From an uncultured Spartobacteria bacterium (GTDB lineage Bacteria; Verrucomicrobiota; Verrucomicrobiia; Chthoniobacterales; UBA6821): DNA of 36,380 nucleotides. The DNA lies in the NCBI GenBank assembly GCA_903868795.1, contig CAIPWR010000056.1, positions 1 to 36,380 of the forward strand. Reading direction: 5' to 3'. Position numbers and translations under genes: made by a program. Of this stretch, positions 6,983 through 15,390 are shown one piece after another. Each line of letters starts with the position of its first letter. Position 1 is the first letter of the stretch. The notes beneath the pieces were generated by a model. It worked only from the letters and a program-made list of their open reading frames with translations. It had not been told where the DNA came from and ran no database searches.

Positions 6983-7726
6983 ATGGAACTTCAGGACGTC
7001 ATGAAAAGGAGTGACCGCGATGCCGCGGATGTCCGCGAATTCTTCAATGGCTGGTCGCTTTACCGACGAATCGTCGATCATGATTACCTCTACCATCGCT
7101 CGGCCAGGGAAGCGCTTACAGCATGGCTGGATGCGTGGGTGAAGGATGCCAATCGTTCGTTCAGTTTCCTCGATCTCGGATGCGGCGATGCCGCATTTAG
7201 CACCGGTGTCTTGAAAGGAAGAAACGTGGCTGCCTACACAGGGATGGATCTCTCCCCCGTTGCCCTCGATCTGGCCCGCGAGAACACCGCTGAAATCGCC
7301 GCGCCCGTCGCCCTGATGCCGGGTGATTTTATGTTGGAAATCGGAAAGCTTCCTGCCGCCTACGACATCGTCTACATTGGACTCTCGCTGCATCATCTCT
7401 CCCGTCAGGAGAAGGAATACTTTTTCAGCGAACTCCGCCGCAAAATCGCTCCGGGAGGTGCCGTTCTGATCTTTGACCCAGTTCTCACTCCCGGTGAGTC
7501 CCGCGAATCCTACATGGGTCGCTGGGTCGATTATGCCGAGTGGTCATGGAAGGCACTTTCAGTGGAGGAGATCGCGGGGGCAGTCCAGCATGTCACCAGC
7601 TCTGATTTTCCCGAAGAGGTGGCCACCTTGAACAGGATGGCTGTCGGGTCGGGATTCCGTCCGGCAGAGATTCTCTTTATGGATCACACCGACTTCTACG
7701 CCCTCATGGCCTTCCAGTTGGCGTAG
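6983..7726 (+). CDS. Class I SAM-dependent methyltransferase
   Basis: 247 residues. The SAM-binding motif I FLDLGCGDAAFS lies at about residues 58-69, motif II YTGMDLSPVALDLA at about 81-94, an acidic PGDF stretch near 113, and motif IV YDIVYIGLSLHHLS at about 125-138, followed by LRRKIAPGGAVLIFDPVL (post-motif). This is the Methyltransf_11/25 type Rossmann fold of ordinary length. The substrate cannot be read from the sequence: the His-His in motif IV is common in small-molecule and lipid methyltransferases. It lies 24 bp after the porin and 55 bp before the channel gene, all co-directional, so a shared transcript is possible, but no common function is apparent. Confidence 0.8.
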   Translation: MELQDVMKRSDRDAADVREFFNGWSLYRRIVDHDYLYHRSAREALTAWLDAWVKDANRSFSFLDLGCGDAAFSTGVLKGRNVAAYTGMDLSPVALDLARENTAEIAAPVALMPGDFMLEIGKLPAAYDIVYIGLSLHHLSRQEKEYFFSELRRKIAPGGAVLIFDPVLTPGESRESYMGRWVDYAEWSWKALSVEEIAGAVQHVTSSDFPEEVATLNRMAVGSGFRPAEILFMDHTDFYALMAFQLA

Positions 7727-7781
7727 CTGCATCTCCAAGGAAGACTTTCGCTTTGATTGGCCAAGCAATTAGGGATCAGCG

Positions 7782-8810
7782 ATGCAACTCATGAAGCTCT
7801 CTAGGTTTTTACTGCTGGCTGGCGTTCTTTTTCTACTCCTCCCGGGATCCCTCAATGCGGATTCGACGAAAAAAACAGCAACCGCCTCTCCCGTGTTGTC
7901 TCCCGGTCCGGAACTGGTGGAGGTCGGAGTCTGGCCCATGGTCATCTACAATCTCGATGTCCACTCGAATACCTACTACATGACCGCCTATGTCTGGTTC
8001 GTCTGGAGGGGAAATCTGGATCCGAGCGAAACAGCCGAGTTTACAAACAATGTGGAGTCGTGGGGTTTCACCCGGGTCAAGACCTATCCCAAGCCAATCA
8101 CCTTCCCAGACGGAAGCCACTATCAGTGCCTGCGAATCGAGGGACGTTTCTTCCAGCCCTTCAGTCTGAAGCGCTTTCCGCTGGAGCATCATACCGTCGC
8201 CCTTTCCATCGAGGACAACACCTATGCCGCCGACAAAATCCTCTATCGCTTTGATCAGAAAAATTCCGGCTTAGATAGTTCCTTGAATATCCCGGGATGG
8301 ACGATCAAGAAATGGACGGGAACGGCAGGCATTCATCACTACCCCACAAATCTGGGTGATTTGAGCCTCGGTTCTGGCGGTTCCGATTATGGGACGATCC
8401 AGTTTCAGGTTGAGGTCAGCAGGCCTGTAAACTTCTTCCTCTGGAAGATGATGCTGCCCGTTTTGATCATCCTTGTGGCCACATGGACGGCACTGCTGCT
8501 TCATCCCACGCAATTGGCTTCACGCGTTGCGTTGACCGGAACAGCCTTGCTGACAACGGTCTTTCTCGAGCAGGGATACTCTTCAAATCTCCCCGAGGTG
8601 AACTACCTCGTCCTGATGGACAAGATCTATGTGGTACTTTACCTCCTCATCATCGCCTCCCTGATTCAGGTGGTTATTCAGGGAGCGCTGGAAAAGAAAC
8701 ACCAGCTCAACGAATTCCGAAAAGCTCAGTTGCTAGACAAGATCAGCGTCGCTCTTCAGGCGGTCATCTTCATTCTCGCGCTTATCTTCATCAATGCTAC
8801 GACGCATTGA
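7782..8810 (+). CDS. Pentameric ligand-gated ion channel homologue (GLIC/ELIC-like, Cys-loop superfamily fold)
   Basis: 342 residues: signal peptide ([16 protein letters not shown], cut near residue 26), an extracellular beta-sandwich (about 45-213) and four membrane helices (M1 ~218-240, M2 ~247-264, M3 ~275-300, M4 ~319-337). Marker features are the F-P-L-E motif in the Cys-loop region (132-135), the aromatic-rich strands [16 protein letters not shown], the [17 protein letters not shown] entry to M1 with its conserved Pro, and the N-L-P turn in the M2-M3 loop (269-271). As in other bacterial members the two Cys of the eukaryotic Cys loop are missing; the domain has one Cys (116). Bacterial members open in response to protons (GLIC) or amines (ELIC); the ligand here is unknown. 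The M2 segment is Thr/Ala/Leu-rich, so ion selectivity is hard to predict. Confidence 0.85.
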   Translation: MQLMKLSRFLLLAGVLFLLLPGSLNADSTKKTATASPVLSPGPELVEVGVWPMVIYNLDVHSNTYYMTAYVWFVWRGNLDPSETAEFTNNVESWGFTRVKTYPKPITFPDGSHYQCLRIEGRFFQPFSLKRFPLEHHTVALSIEDNTYAADKILYRFDQKNSGLDSSLNIPGWTIKKWTGTAGIHHYPTNLGDLSLGSGGSDYGTIQFQVEVSRPVNFFLWKMMLPVLIILVATWTALLLHPTQLASRVALTGTALLTTVFLEQGYSSNLPEVNYLVLMDKIYVVLYLLIIASLIQVVIQGALEKKHQLNEFRKAQLLDKISVALQAVIFILALIFINATTH

Positions 8811-8836
8811 AATGCGCTGAAAATAGGGGATCCCAC

Positions 8837-8910
8837 CGGAGTTGACGGGGCTCGAACCCGCAACCCCCGCCGTGACAGGGCGGTGCTCTGACCAATTGAG
8901 CTACAACTCC
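8837..8910 (-). tRNA. tRNA-Asp (GTC)
   Basis: On the minus strand the sequence folds into a complete cloverleaf: acceptor GGAGTTG/CAACTCC, D arm GCTC/GAGC, anticodon arm CCGCC-CTGTCAC-GGCGG with anticodon GTC, five-base variable loop, and T arm with loop TTCGAGC. Discriminator base is G, as is usual for tRNA-Asp. The 3' CCA is not encoded. Lies alone between the channel gene and the ubiD-type gene, in the opposite orientation. Confidence 0.95.
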
Positions 8911-9022
8911 AGGGATTTCTCGGAGAACTCCGAGGGGTTGTAATCATCCACGCATTCGCGTTTGGGGCAATCTTTTTTGTGACTTTCCTGCAGTTGCGAG
9001 TCATTCTCCCATTTATATCGCC

Positions 9023-10492
9023 ATGGCTTATCCATCCTATGCCGCCTTCCTGAAGGCTCTTGAAGAAGCCGGAGAACTCCGGCGCATCACCGAACCCGTG
9101 GCCACGGAACTCCAGATCACGGAGCTTGCCGATCGCGAGATGAAGTCGCCGGAGGGAGGGAAGGCGCTGCTCTTCGAGAAGCCGACAATCAACGGCAAGA
9201 TCTCCGCTTTTCCCGTGGCGATCAATGCCCTGGGATCGAAGCGTCGTATGGCGATGGCTCTCGGACTCGACTCTGTCGATGAGCTGGCTGGTCAACTTGA
9301 GTTCCTGATGAAGGCCAAACCGCCGAAGAGCTTTGCCGATGCCATGAAGCTCCTGCGTAACGGGATCGACCTGATTCATGCACGCCCCCGCACGGTGAAG
9401 AGTGCCCCTTGCCACGAGGTCATCAATCGCATCGGTGAGGGGAATGCAGGTGAGCTCTTCTCCCTCGACCAGCTCCCGATCCTCAAGTGCTGGCCTCAGG
9501 ATGGAGGCCGATTCATCACGCTGCCGACTGTTTATACTAAGGATCCCGATACAGGTGAGAGGAATGTCGGCATGTACCGCATCCAGATTTACGATGGCCA
9601 GACCACCGGGATGCACTGGCAGGTTCACAAGGTCGGGGCCCGTCACGGGAAGCGCTACTACGAGCGAGGGGAGAAGATGCCGGTGGCCATCTGCCTCGGT
9701 GGAGACCCTGCCTTCACCCTGGCGGCCACGGCTCCGCTGCCTGATGGAATTGATGAGATTCTCTTTGCCGGATTCGCCCGTAAGAAGTCGGTCGATCTCG
9801 TCAAGTGCGTGACCCAGCCGCTGGAGGTGCCGGCCGAGAGTGACTTTGTCATCGAGGGATATGTTCAGCCCGGCGAGATGCGTCCCGAAGGGCCCTTCGG
9901 CGACCATACGGGATTCTATACGCCGGTGGATGACTATCCTGTTTTCCATGTGACGGCGATCACCCACCGCAAGGACGCGATCTACCCGTGCACCATCGTC
10001 GGGGTCCCCCCGATGGAGGATTTCTACATGGGGGAGGCAAGCGTCCGGATCTTCTTGCCGATCTTCAAGATGAATTTCCCGGAGATCGTCGATATGGCGC
10101 TTCCGGCCGAGGGAACTTTCCACAACCTCGTCTTTGTTTCGATCAAGAAGCAGTACCCTTGGCAGGCCTTTAAGGTCATGCACGGCCTTTGGGGAATGGG
10201 ACAGATGATGTTTGCGAAATACATCGTCGTGGTGGATCACGACTGCGATGTGCAGAACACCTCGGAAGTCCTCTTCCGATGGATGGCGAATACCGATCCT
10301 CAGCGCGATAGCATCCTGACCAAGAACCCGCTGGATAGTCTCGACCATGCCCCGACTGTTCCCAACATGGGTGGTCACATGGGCTTCGATGCCACCAAAA
10401 AAATCCCCGGAGAGGGCTACACCCGTGGTTGGCCGGATCTCGTGACCATGGATCCCGCAACAAAAGCCTGGGCGGATGGCTTTAGGGGATAG
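9023..10492 (+). CDS. UbiD-family decarboxylase (prenylated-FMN dependent)
   Basis: 489 residues, the usual UbiD length. Family features: MYRIQIYDGQTTGMHWQ with the catalytic Arg region near residue 188, EGPFGDHTGFYTP near residue 292 with the catalytic Glu/Asp pair, and a C-terminal domain with LWGMGQMMFAKYIVVVDHDCDVQN and the Gly-x-x-Asp-Ala-T-K-K segment. Such enzymes decarboxylate aromatic or alpha,beta-unsaturated acids in ubiquinone, menaquinone (futalosine route) or other pathways, using prenyl-FMN made by a UbiX partner. No ubiX gene is in the window. Verrucomicrobia commonly make menaquinone, so a role there is plausible but not shown. No Shine-Dalgarno sequence before the ATG. Confidence 0.88.
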   Translation: MAYPSYAAFLKALEEAGELRRITEPVATELQITELADREMKSPEGGKALLFEKPTINGKISAFPVAINALGSKRRMAMALGLDSVDELAGQLEFLMKAKPPKSFADAMKLLRNGIDLIHARPRTVKSAPCHEVINRIGEGNAGELFSLDQLPILKCWPQDGGRFITLPTVYTKDPDTGERNVGMYRIQIYDGQTTGMHWQVHKVGARHGKRYYERGEKMPVAICLGGDPAFTLAATAPLPDGIDEILFAGFARKKSVDLVKCVTQPLEVPAESDFVIEGYVQPGEMRPEGPFGDHTGFYTPVDDYPVFHVTAITHRKDAIYPCTIVGVPPMEDFYMGEASVRIFLPIFKMNFPEIVDMALPAEGTFHNLVFVSIKKQYPWQAFKVMHGLWGMGQMMFAKYIVVVDHDCDVQNTSEVLFRWMANTDPQRDSILTKNPLDSLDHAPTVPNMGGHMGFDATKKIPGEGYTRGWPDLVTMDPATKAWADGFRG

Positions 10493-10505
10493 GGAAAGAT
10501 TTTCC

Positions 10506-10645
10506 CGCAGAGGCGCAGAGGCGCGGAGAAAGAAAGGAGTTTCTATGGGAGCGGGACCATCAAGGCCATGAAGAGTTGATGGGAGGGGTTTGTCATGAAT
10601 CTTTTGATTCCCTCTCTGCCTTCTCCGCGCTTCTGCGCGATAAAT
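10506..10645. repeat. Inverted pair of CGCAGAG-type dispersed repeats
   Basis: CGCAGAGGCGCAGAGGCGCG followed by GAGAAAG (10506-10532) is matched in inverse by TTCTCCGCGCTTCTGCGCGA followed by TAAAT (10621-10645). They face each other across ~88 bp in the gap between the convergent ubiD-type and squalene synthase-like genes, so the transcript would form a long stem-loop. A third copy lies at 13812-13848. This short GC-rich repeat is widespread in bacterial intergenic DNA and here probably acts as a bidirectional 3' end. The 160-bp gap holds nothing else I recognise. Confidence 0.7.
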
Positions 10646-10652
10646 TCTGCAG

Positions 10653-11516
10653 TCAGTTTCGTGCACTCATGACTCGGATCAGGATCAGGATCTTGTGGAT
10701 CGTGCTGACCTGGTATCGCTTGGCAAGGACATCGTAGCGGTCGCGGTGCATCTGGAGCAGAAGATCGCGGTAGATGGCGCTCATGAATCGGGCCGGGCGC
10801 ATTAGTCGCCGCTGATTGGCAGTCATCTCGGACCAGGCGAGTTCTGACTTCGCGAAGTACGAATCAGCCCGCTCGGCTTGGTGATTCAGAAGATGGGTCA
10901 TCTGGGGTGAGGGGATGGATCCTAGAACCTCGCTTTCTCGGACTCCGAAGCGCTCCAGATCCTCTTGTGGGAGATAGATTCTGCCCATAGCCGCATCCTC
11001 GGCGACATCTCTCAGTATATTGGTGAGTTGCAGGGCGATCCCGAGTTGTTCGGAGTAGCACTTTACGTTTTTTCCCTGGGCTCCAAAGATCCGTGCACTG
11101 AGAAGACCCACGGCTGAGGCAACGCGACGGCAGTAGATTACGAGATCCGCGAAGGTCGCATAGCGGTTCCTCTCTGTGTCCATCATCATGCCAAGAACGA
11201 TCTCGCAAAGGAGGCTACGATCCAGATTGTGCTTCCAGATTATGGCCGCGAAATCTTCGGGCAGGTCCTCATCGGTATCTTTTTTATTCTGTAGCGCCAG
11301 CAACCAAGCCTCCAGGGCTTTCTGCTTCTGAGGTAGCTCAAGTGACTGGTTGTCTGCGATATCATCCACCAGTCGGCACCAGGCAGCGAAGAGTAGTGCA
11401 TCCGATCGCCGATCACTGGGTAGCAAGAGCAGTGCCGGGATCAGGTTGGAAGAGGGACGACGCACTGATCCCTGGAGCTTGCGTGGGATGCTGAGCAGGT
11501 CGGCAGGTGATTTCAT
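10653..11516 (-). CDS. Squalene/phytoene synthase family protein (HpnD/CrtB-like)
   Basis: 287 residues. Both Asp-rich prenyl diphosphate-binding motifs are seen: WCRLVDDIADN near residues 46-56 and LTNILRDVAEDAAMGRIYLP near 164-183. YCRRVASAVGLLSARIFG is the conserved helix before the second motif. The family condenses two prenyl diphosphates head-to-head, FPP to presqualene diphosphate or squalene (HpnD, HpnC) or GGPP to phytoene (CrtB). The size and the simple one-domain form suit either. No hopanoid or carotenoid genes adjoin it, so the product remains open. Convergent with the ubiD-type gene and divergent from pgsA, with only ~80 bp between the two starts. Confidence 0.85.
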   Translation of the reverse strand: MKSPADLLSIPRKLQGSVRRPSSNLIPALLLLPSDRRSDALLFAAWCRLVDDIADNQSLELPQKQKALEAWLLALQNKKDTDEDLPEDFAAIIWKHNLDRSLLCEIVLGMMMDTERNRYATFADLVIYCRRVASAVGLLSARIFGAQGKNVKCYSEQLGIALQLTNILRDVAEDAAMGRIYLPQEDLERFGVRESEVLGSIPSPQMTHLLNHQAERADSYFAKSELAWSEMTANQRRLMRPARFMSAIYRDLLLQMHRDRYDVLAKRYQVSTIHKILILIRVMSARN

Positions 11517-11598
11517 GGAGACGAGAAGTATCCCTACCCCTCCTAAGACAATCTTTCAGCTTTTAACTTTTTGCTCCGCCACGGAAAGTGAAGTAAGC

Positions 11599-12198
11599 AT
11601 GACGCTCCCGAACCAGATCACCATTGCCCGGATCCTCCTGATTCCGGTCTTTGTCGTGCTGGCGATCTATTATGGAAAGACCGCCGCCGCGGCTCATCCC
11701 GACGAGAATTTGAGATTCGCCACGATTGCGGTCTTTCTTGTTGCCGCCCTTAGTGACGGGATCGACGGGTGGCTTGCCCGTCGCTATCACCTGAAGTCCC
11801 GACTGGGTGCTATCCTTGATCCCATCGCTGACAAGGGACTGATGCTGACGGCAATCATCACCCTGAGTGTCACCAAGTGGCCTTATGAACTTCCTGTCTG
11901 GTACCCGGTGCTCGTGATCGCCCGTGATGTCATCATTGTTGTCGGATGCGCCGTCCTGCGTCTCCTGAACGATCATCTGGAGGTGAGACCCTCGCAACTC
12001 GGAAAGATCTCCACCTTCCTCCAGATGCTGACGGTCGCGGTCGTCATGTTGCAATGGAGTCACTGCGATCCCGTGGTATGGATCTCCGGAGTAATCACGC
12101 TTCTGAGCGGCATCGGCTACGTCGCCGCCGGAATCAGGCAACTACAGGATGGCGGTCACACCGTTCCCGTGAAACCCTCAGATCAGCCCGCTCCTTGA
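11599..12198 (+). CDS. pgsA: CDP-diacylglycerol-glycerol-3-phosphate 3-phosphatidyltransferase
   Basis: 199 residues from the ATG at 11599; an upstream in-frame extension to 11350 overlaps the divergent synthase gene and has no family counterpart. The start MTLPNQITIARILLIPVF is the classic PgsA N-terminus. The CDP-alcohol phosphatidyltransferase signature is intact: SDGIDGWLARRYHLKSRLGA followed by ILDPIADK (DG-x2-AR-x8-G-x3-D-x3-D). Several membrane helices follow. The enzyme makes phosphatidylglycerol phosphate, the committed step to phosphatidylglycerol and cardiolipin, in the inner membrane. 25 bp before der and probably co-transcribed with it. Confidence 0.93.
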   Translation: MTLPNQITIARILLIPVFVVLAIYYGKTAAAAHPDENLRFATIAVFLVAALSDGIDGWLARRYHLKSRLGAILDPIADKGLMLTAIITLSVTKWPYELPVWYPVLVIARDVIIVVGCAVLRLLNDHLEVRPSQLGKISTFLQMLTVAVVMLQWSHCDPVVWISGVITLLSGIGYVAAGIRQLQDGGHTVPVKPSDQPAP

Positions 12199-12223
12199 GC
12201 CGCGGCGAATACTTTATTTTTTC

Positions 12224-13795
12224 ATGAGACGTGTCGCCATCATCGGTCGCCCCAATGTGGGTAAATCCTCCCTCTTCAATCGTCTCATGGGGAGGAGGGT
12301 CGCCATCGTTCATGACCAACCCGGAGTGACTCGCGATCGTCTGGCCGGGATCTGCAGGAATGGCCCGGCGCCCTTCGAAATCATTGACACCGGAGGCATC
12401 GGCGATGCGCCGGATCCTGATTTTGCAGAGGCCACCCATGTGGCGGCTCAGGCGGCGATCGCTAGTGCCGACCTGCTTCTCTTTGTGGTGGATGGACGGG
12501 CGGGTTTGACGCCGCTCGATCGGGAGTTGGCCCGCATGCTTCGTTCCGGCGGTCGACCCCTCATCCTGATCATCAACAAGATCGATCAGGAGATGCATGA
12601 GTCGCTGGTTGCGGATTTTTTCCAACTCGGTTTTCCCGAGGTGCTGACGATCAGCGCCGCCCATGGGCGCGGTACCCATGATCTGCTTGAGAAGATCGGT
12701 GAAAAGCTCGGCGAAATCGGAGTACTGGGAGACGATGAGAATGCCGAAGAGGGCTCCGCTCCACGACTGGCGATCGTCGGCCGTCCCAACGTGGGCAAAT
12801 CCTCCCTCCTGAATCGTCTTCTTGGCGAGGAGCGTAGCATTGTGAGCAATATCGCCGGAACCACCCGTGATGCGCTTGATGTGAAATGCGAACTCGGCGG
12901 ATCACCCTACGTTCTGGTCGATACTGCGGGACTCCGCCATCGCTCGCGACCCGACACCTCGGTGGAGATTTTCAGCGCCATGCGATCCGAGGAGGCGATC
13001 CGCCGCGCCGATGCCGGCCTGCTCGTGATCGATGGCCAGAGCGGCGTCACTGCTCAGGACAAGCGTATTGCGGGAATGCTGCAAGAGTCTCAGAAAGCCT
13101 GCATCATCCTGCTGAATAAATGGGATCTTGTCCGCAAGGACGATGGAGGCCGCGCCTCGCAGGGTGATCAGTCGGAGGTGATCCGGAAAGACCTCTTCTT
13201 CCTTGATTACGCTCCAGTGGTTTGCATCTCGGCCAAGACAGGCCAGGGATTCAGTAGGATTTTTTCAGCCCTGAAGAGCGTCCGGGAGCAAGCCGAGACT
13301 CGGATTCCGACCGGCGAGTTGAATCGTTTCTTCCGCGATATCTTTGAACAGCATCCCCCTCCGACAAAGTCAGGAAAGCGCTTCAAACTCTTGTACGCGA
13401 CCCAGGTGGTTCCCGAGGTGCATCGTCCCTTCTATCCGCCCGAGTTCCTGCTCTTTGTCAACGACCCCGACCTGATCATCGACTCCTACCGCGAGTATCT
13501 CTTTAACCAGTTCCGTGAGCGCTGGCCCTATCCCGGCCTGCCGATCCGTCTTCGCATGAAGGGGCGCGACTCCCGCGAAGTGCAGGATCGTAAAAAGGAG
13601 AGTCGTGCAGCGACTGATGCCGCCCTAACGGAGCATGAGGAAGGCATGGTGCCTGAAAAGAAGCCAAAGGCACCTCGCCGCCCTCCGGTGAAGGCGGTGC
13701 CTCGTCCCCGACGCGCTCCCTCGCACAAGCCGCAGACGCGTCTTGGCGGGAAGAAAACCGCGGCTCCCCGCAAGGGAAGGGCTCCACGGCGTTAG
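12224..13795 (+). CDS. der: Ribosome-associated GTPase Der (EngA)
   Basis: 523 residues with two tandem GTPase domains: the first with GRPNVGKS (8-15), a DTGG switch and NKID; the second beginning near residue 185 with GRPNVGKSS, DTAGLR and NKWDLV. A KH-like domain follows (about 365-445, containing RFKLLYATQVVPEVHRPF and FLLFVNDPDL). This double-G layout is unique to Der, needed for 50S subunit assembly. The last ~75 residues form a Lys/Arg/Pro-rich tail (RRPPVKAVPRPRRAPSHK, ending RKGRAPRR) longer than in the E. coli protein, likely an rRNA-binding extension. Starts with ATG and no Shine-Dalgarno sequence. Confidence 0.96.
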   Translation: MRRVAIIGRPNVGKSSLFNRLMGRRVAIVHDQPGVTRDRLAGICRNGPAPFEIIDTGGIGDAPDPDFAEATHVAAQAAIASADLLLFVVDGRAGLTPLDRELARMLRSGGRPLILIINKIDQEMHESLVADFFQLGFPEVLTISAAHGRGTHDLLEKIGEKLGEIGVLGDDENAEEGSAPRLAIVGRPNVGKSSLLNRLLGEERSIVSNIAGTTRDALDVKCELGGSPYVLVDTAGLRHRSRPDTSVEIFSAMRSEEAIRRADAGLLVIDGQSGVTAQDKRIAGMLQESQKACIILLNKWDLVRKDDGGRASQGDQSEVIRKDLFFLDYAPVVCISAKTGQGFSRIFSALKSVREQAETRIPTGELNRFFRDIFEQHPPPTKSGKRFKLLYATQVVPEVHRPFYPPEFLLFVNDPDLIIDSYREYLFNQFRERWPYPGLPIRLRMKGRDSREVQDRKKESRAATDAALTEHEEGMVPEKKPKAPRRPPVKAVPRPRRAPSHKPQTRLGGKKTAAPRKGRAPRR

Positions 13796-13811
13796 GGCTG
13801 TTCAATCGGTG

Positions 13812-13848
13812 ATTTATCGCGCTGAGACGCTGAGGCGCGGAGAAAGAG
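13812..13848 (+). repeat. Third copy of the CGCAGAG-type dispersed repeat
   Basis: ATTTATCGCGCTGAGACGCT followed by GAGGCGCGGAGAAAG lies just after the der stop. It matches the inverse copy at 10621-10645 (ATTTATCGCGCAGAA...GCGCGGAGAA) and the direct copy at 10506-10532. The rest of the 290-bp gap before 14086 shows no gene that I can support. Confidence 0.65.
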
Positions 13849-14085
13849 GCAAAGAACACATGAATCCATGGGTCTGAAGTTGTTTTTGTCACCTCGAGGG
13901 CTCTTCATAAGGCCACCGTCCATATAAAATCTAATTTACCCTGTGACTCTGCGTTTGCTAGCCGGGCCGTTGCTAAGCATCCGTTACGGCTGTGGGAGAA
14001 TATTCTTTCACACTCCCCAATCAGTATGACCGTTGAGAAGTTGAGTCGTTGACAGGTTCAGTCGCTCCCGATACTTCAATTCACC

Positions 14086-14265
14086 ATGAAGAGCTTTCCT
14101 TTTCCCGCCGAGCCCTCCGAGAAGCAGAATGTCATTGAGGGCGCTATCGGTCGCTGGCTTGTCGTTGTCTTGCCAGTCGTGCTGATCGGTCATCTCTTGG
14201 GTGCCCTTGCCGTCGTCGCCGCGCTGATGTCGGCCAACTTCAATATCCTGAACTGGTTCGAGTGA
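14086..14265 (+). CDS. Small single-pass membrane protein (hypothetical)
   Basis: A 59-residue reading frame, ATG 14086 to TGA 14263-14265. It has a polar N-terminus (KSFPFPAEPSEKQNVIEGAI), then one hydrophobic segment of about 28 residues (WLVVVLPVVLIGHLLGALAV and on), and ends NFNILNWFE. The hydrophobic helix flanked by polar ends and the third-position G/C preference like that of neighbours argue for a real gene; the lack of any ribosome-binding signal is normal here. I do not recognise the family. It stands between der (+) and the BrkB-type gene (-). Confidence 0.5.
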   Translation: MKSFPFPAEPSEKQNVIEGAIGRWLVVVLPVVLIGHLLGALAVVAALMSANFNILNWFE

Positions 14266-14270
14266 CAGTT

Positions 14271-14405
14271 GTGGGGGATCGGGAATAGGTAATCGGGCAT
14301 CGGGAGGGGGGAGACTTGACTTCGACACCGAACTCAATCCAGTAAGAGGTTATCCCCAGAACCAATCACCGATACCCCATCCCCCACGCCGTCGCTTGCG
14401 ACGGC
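14271..14405. repeat. Imperfect inverted repeat plus hairpin before the BrkB-type gene end
   Basis: GTGGGGGATCGGGAATAGGT with AATCGG (14271-14296) is mirrored by CCAATCACCGATACCCCATC with CCCCAC (14362-14387), about 20 of 26 positions pairing. Directly next to it GCCGTCGC/GCGACGGC (14388-14405) forms an 8-bp hairpin with a TT loop that touches the stop codon of the minus-strand gene. The G-rich arm (ATCGGG-like units) resembles dispersed intergenic repeats. Likely 3'-end function for both converging genes. Confidence 0.55.
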
Positions 14406-15376
14406 TAAGGCTCCGGATGTTCCGCGATTGTCTGGTTTGAACCGATCTGGCTGTTGTTAACGTAGGCATGACCATGGAGGTGGGCCATCGCGGCGCAGAG
14501 GCAACCTCCTCCGATGATGATCACCCCGGCGATATAGACCCAGAGCAATAAGAACATCATGCTCCCCATCGTCCCATAGATGGCGTTGTAGTTGATGAGT
14601 TTTGGAACAATGTTGACGAAGAAAGCCTGTCCCACTTGGAGGAGGATGGCCACTAGCAGCGCTGGGATCCAGATCTGCACGAACCTGATCTTGTGACGCG
14701 GGGCGAGCATGAAAAGGATGGTGAAACAGTAAAAGAGCACCAAGGTGCCGCCGATATAACGGCTAAAATCCACGACGGCCAGCGCGTGGGCGACATCGAA
14801 CATCGGGAAGTGCTCATTGATCATCCCCTCCAGTGAGTGCAAGAGACGCGCAACTCCCTGCAGGATCGCCGGGACGACCGTGCCGAGGAGGAGAGCGCCT
14901 GACATGGCGAGGATCATCAGCAGATTCTTCACCGGCATCTGCCACCAGGGGAGGCGGCGCGTTCCCCAAGCATGATTGATCGAGAGGACGAGCGAGTGAA
15001 AGAAACGCAAGGAGGCCCAGGTCAGGATCAAGATGGAGAAAATACTCACACTGCCGCGTGCTTTTTCCAGACCTTGCACCATGTTCCAGAGCAGCGTTTG
15101 CTGATCCTCCCCAATGGGAACGAAGCGGTGGATGGTTGCCGTGGCCGTGTCTCCAGGGAAGAAATAGGAACCGATGGTCAGCAGGAGCGCAACGAGTGGT
15201 ACGAGCGAGAAAAGTGCGTAGTAGGCGAACGCCGCCGCATTCTCCCCGCCGCTAATCCGAGCGTAGATCGTCAAGGTTTCGCGGCTCAGTCGCCAGAGAT
15301 GCCTCGATGCCAAGAAGAGTGAGAACTTCAGGTTTTTTCGTCCGTGTTTTTGCACGTGACCGTCTGCTGTCGTCAT
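14405..15376 (-). CDS. YihY/virulence factor BrkB family membrane protein
   Basis: 323 residues with about six membrane helices. Family signatures are the early GGENAAAFAYYALFSLVPLVALLLTIG (shown by its GENAAAFAYYALFSLVPL core, residues ~44-61), FFHSLVLSINHAWG, and the C-terminal YNAIYGTMGSMMFLLLWVYI (~262-281) typical of YihY proteins. The family was once annotated as RNase BN by mistake; its true role is unknown, with transport or envelope functions suggested. The N-terminal 25 residues are basic and cytoplasmic. It lies 14 bp after pdxH on the same strand, so the two may share a transcript. Confidence 0.88.
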   Translation of the reverse strand: MTTADGHVQKHGRKNLKFSLFLASRHLWRLSRETLTIYARISGGENAAAFAYYALFSLVPLVALLLTIGSYFFPGDTATATIHRFVPIGEDQQTLLWNMVQGLEKARGSVSIFSILILTWASLRFFHSLVLSINHAWGTRRLPWWQMPVKNLLMILAMSGALLLGTVVPAILQGVARLLHSLEGMINEHFPMFDVAHALAVVDFSRYIGGTLVLFYCFTILFMLAPRHKIRFVQIWIPALLVAILLQVGQAFFVNIVPKLINYNAIYGTMGSMMFLLLWVYIAGVIIIGGGCLCAAMAHLHGHAYVNNSQIGSNQTIAEHPEP

Positions 15377-15390
15377 GGAGAGAGGAGTTG

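Noticed and set aside
8756-10666. 636-residue open frame on the minus strand across the UbiD-type gene
   Set aside because: It is the antisense shadow of a clear UbiD-family gene, also crosses tRNA-Asp, and includes the spurious RASAPLREN type sequence produced by the CGCAGAG repeat.
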